From a virus, in the IMG/VR virus record IMGVR_UViG_3300049216_000156, positions 1 to 49,327 of that record: DNA of 49,327 nt. One strand, 5' to 3'. Below the pieces are notes generated by a model. That model made no database searches and had not been told where the DNA came from. It saw only the letters and a list, made by a program, of their open reading frames with translations. A program made the translations under genes and the position numbers. This document shows positions 47,504 through 49,327 of this stretch, in pieces; within the stretch, counting starts at the first letter, position 1, and every line of letters begins with the position of its first letter.

Positions 47504-47841
47504 TGGCAGACGCCAAACTGATCGAAGTGGTGGCCCGTGACGAGATGTTCAACATCTTGTGTCAGATGTCGGATCGACAGGTCGATCAACAGGTGAAGGA
47601 TCGACTGAAGACCTTCATGGGGCGACCGAACGCAGAGATCAAGGACGAACTGCTGGGCCTGATCGACGATAGCGTCTACTGTGCCTGGACCAGCGACTTC
47701 GAGATCAGGGTGATGGACACCATCTGGATGGGCATCGGCGGTTCCGACCAGGAGTTGAAGGAGCGGAACGCCAAGTTGAACGATCCGTCGATGAAGGAAG
47801 AGTTCAAGCAGCGGTTCAAGTGGACGGCGGCTGGACATTAA
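47503..47841 (+). CDS. Hypothetical helical acidic protein
   Basis: This 112-residue protein uses ATG 47503, which shares one base with the previous stop. It is mostly helical with many Asp and Glu. It ends 4 bp before tRNA-Leu(CAG). The function is unknown. Confidence 0.6.
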   Translation: MADAKLIEVVARDEMFNILCQMSDRQVDQQVKDRLKTFMGRPNAEIKDELLGLIDDSVYCAWTSDFEIRVMDTIWMGIGGSDQELKERNAKLNDPSMKEEFKQRFKWTAAGH

Positions 47842-47845
47842 GTAA

Positions 47846-47927
47846 GCGGTTGTGGCGGAACTGGCAGACGCACTGTGTTCAGAACGCAGCGCCTTCGGGC
47901 TTGTGGGTTCGACTCCCACCAACCGCA
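47846..47927 (+). tRNA. tRNA-Leu(CAG)
   Basis: Class II tRNA: acceptor GCGGTTG/CAACCGC, D arm GCGGAACTGGCAGACGC, anticodon arm CTGTG-TTCAGAA-CGCAG (CAG), variable arm GCCTTCGGGC, T arm GTGGG/CCCAC. It reads CTG. Confidence 0.95.
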
Positions 47928-48044
47928 CTGATAGGTCTTTGATTAGCTCTGGAATTCACTCGTTGTGGTGAAAAGACTCGCAAGGGTTGGGCGTCGGAGA
48001 TCATTATCCCTAGTGTTCCTTGTTGGAACTACAGGAGTTGGAAA

Positions 48045-49223
48045 GTGGAAAAGAAGAAGATTCACGTCAACGTGGGTACGATTGGACACATCGACCACGG
48101 GAAGACGACCCTGACCGCTGCGATCCTCGCTCGGCAGGCGACGAAGGGGCTGGCGAAGATCAAGAGCTACAAGGACATCGCCAAGGGCGGGACCGAGCGG
48201 GACGCCACGAAGACCGTGACGATCACCACGTCGCATGTGGAGTACGAGACGCCGAACCGTCACTACGCTCACATCGACTGCCCCGGTCACGCCGATTACG
48301 TCAAGAACATGATTACGGGTGCGGCCCAGATGGACGGTGCGGTGCTGCTGATGAGCGCCCTCGACGGCCCGATGCCCCAGACCAAGGAACACATCCTGCT
48401 CGCCAGACAGGTCGGTGTTCCGAACATCGTGGTGTTCATCAACAAGTGCGACATGGTGAGCGACCCGGACATGCTCGATCTGGTCGAGATGGAAACCAGG
48501 GAACTGCTCACGAAGTACGGGTTCGACGGCAACACCACGAAGGTCATCCGGGGGGCGGCTCGCCCGTGCCTGGAGAACCCGAAGGACGACGCCACGGGCA
48601 AGTGCATCGACGAGTTGATGGACGCCCTGGACAACGAGATTCCTGACCCGATCCGGGCCAACGACAGGCCGTTCCTGATGGCTATCGAGGGTGTTCACAA
48701 CATTCTCGGTCGTGGCACGGTGGCGACGGGCAAGATCGAACAGGGGTCCATCCGGCCCGGCGAGAAGGTCGAAGTGTTGGGGCTGGGCGGCGCAGTGGAG
48801 TCCACCGTCACCAGCGTCGAACAGTTCAATAAGCAGTTGTCCGTCGGCGAAGCCGGTGAGAACGTCGGCGTGCTGCTCCGGGGCGTCAAGAGCGACCAGA
48901 TCGAACGTGGTCAGGTCATCGCAGCGCCCCGCAGCGTGCAGACCCGTGAAAACTTCAAGGCTCAGGTGTACATTCTGAGCAAGGACGAGGGTGGCCGTCA
49001 CACCGCCATCATGAACGGGTACAAGCCGCAGTTCTACTTCCGCACGACCGACGTGACGGGGGAGATCGCCATCGAAGACGGCGTTGAAATGGTCCTGCCC
49101 GGCGACAACGTGACCATCTCGGTCAAGCTGGAGAAGGGCATCGCCATCGAGAACGGCGTGAAGTTCGCCATCCGGGAAGGCGGGAAGACCGTCGGTTCCG
49201 GCAAGGTGATCGAAGTTGGATAA
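48045..49223 (+). CDS. tuf: Translation elongation factor Tu
   Basis: This 392-residue GTPase delivers aminoacyl-tRNA to the ribosome. All GTP motifs are present: GHIDHGKT (14-21), DCPGH near 78, NKCD near 133 and GAA near 171. Domains 2 and 3 look complete ([17 protein letters not shown] near 310). The switch I segment differs: where bacteria have RGITI it reads KTVTI (56-60), so Gly59 (E. coli number) is Thr. The start is GTG 48045 with AGGAG upstream. The 117-nt leader (47928-48044) has no ORF. Full-length EF-Tu is very rare in phages. Confidence 0.95.
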   Translation: MEKKKIHVNVGTIGHIDHGKTTLTAAILARQATKGLAKIKSYKDIAKGGTERDATKTVTITTSHVEYETPNRHYAHIDCPGHADYVKNMITGAAQMDGAVLLMSALDGPMPQTKEHILLARQVGVPNIVVFINKCDMVSDPDMLDLVEMETRELLTKYGFDGNTTKVIRGAARPCLENPKDDATGKCIDELMDALDNEIPDPIRANDRPFLMAIEGVHNILGRGTVATGKIEQGSIRPGEKVEVLGLGGAVESTVTSVEQFNKQLSVGEAGENVGVLLRGVKSDQIERGQVIAAPRSVQTRENFKAQVYILSKDEGGRHTAIMNGYKPQFYFRTTDVTGEIAIEDGVEMVLPGDNVTISVKLEKGIAIENGVKFAIREGGKTVGSGKVIEVG

Positions 49224-49272
49224 AAATCCCGAACAGACCGTGAACCAGAACGGTTCAGCCGTGTCTATAGGG

Positions 49273-49296
49273 TGTGGGGAAGTCAAACTCCCCACA
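49273..49296 (+). terminator. Hairpin after tuf
   Basis: An 8-bp perfect stem (49273-49280 with 49289-49296) and 8-nt loop lie 50 bp after tuf. A smaller hairpin TGAACC/GGTTCA lies at 49241-49257. No T run follows, so it may be a processing site before the next tRNA. Confidence 0.5.
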
Positions 49297-49300
49297 GTAT

Positions 49301-49327
49301 GCCCAGGTGATGCAAAAATAGGTAGAC
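49301..49327 (+). tRNA. 5' part of a second GCCCAGG tRNA
   Basis: The window ends inside a sequence that matches tRNA-Leu-like(GAG) at 46682 through the acceptor and the start of the D arm (GCCCAGGTGATGCAA, then a variant loop ending GGTAGAC). The anticodon is beyond the window. Confidence 0.6.

Noticed and set aside
48045-49223. Loss of the Doc phosphorylation site in EF-Tu
   Set aside because: Counting from the C-terminus shows Thr382 (in GGxTVG) is retained; only the Arg before it is Lys.
47943-49295. 450-codon minus-strand open frame
   Set aside because: It is the antisense of tuf, whose GC-rich codons leave the reverse frame open; the protein has no motif.
1-49327. CRISPR array or insertion sequences
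   Set aside because: No regularly spaced direct repeats and no transposase-like protein were seen.

Overview
The window is a segment of a large virulent tailed-phage genome (Caudoviricetes) whose core genes resemble T4-type myoviruses. It carries a gp23-like major capsid protein, a UvsX/RecA recombinase, a gp32-like ssDNA-binding protein, a gp41/DnaB-type helicase and a family A DNA polymerase. The host is probably a planctomycete (Gemmata-like). The phage carries a DUF1559 protein with a type IV pilin-like N-terminus, a family expanded almost only in Planctomycetota, plus an S24-like small protein and a Tyr/His-rich secreted protein of planctomycete flavour. Genes are tightly packed, often with ATGA or TAATG overlaps. 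Base composition is moderately GC-rich except in a few tracts.

Layout. (1) 1-6 kb: small unknown genes, recA/uvsX, the gp32-like SSB, a Lys/Glu-rich protein and the capsid gene, mostly on the minus strand. (2) 6-22 kb: a glycan and small-molecule modification island with UDP-galactopyranose mutase, at least five glycosyltransferase-like proteins, a sulfotransferase, a radical-SAM protein, a PhyH-type dioxygenase, a polysaccharide deacetylase and three methyltransferase domains. A dCMP deaminase, an ADP-ribosylglycohydrolase and a macrodomain protein lie in the same region. (3) 21.7-27.4 kb: replication and repair (HhH-GPD glycosylase, DnaB-like helicase, Nudix hydrolase, Pol A). (4) 27.5-37.7 kb: HNH nucleases, a membrane-anchored thioredoxin, aspartate carbamoyltransferase, five proteins with short N-termini resembling T4 capsid-targeting sequences, a histidine phosphatase, and an RNA ligase plus P-loop kinase pair. 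(5) 37.8-49.3 kb: another glycosyltransferase, a mini class II aminoacyl-tRNA synthetase-like protein, the DUF1559 gene, then a translation-oriented region. That region has three tRNA-Ser, three complete tRNA-Leu, one tRNA-Phe, several tRNA-like or structured RNA elements, ClpS, many small proteins and a full-length EF-Tu. The window ends inside another tRNA-Leu-like gene.

Working together, the replication and recombination genes copy the genome. The glycan island probably decorates the virion or the host surface. The tRNA, EF-Tu, synthetase-like, ClpS and RNA-repair genes suggest that the phage keeps translation running while the host fights back. A promoter-like motif (TTTACA, 17 nt, TAnnAT) recurs at four sites in the right half. 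All assignments come from reading motifs by eye; no database search was possible.
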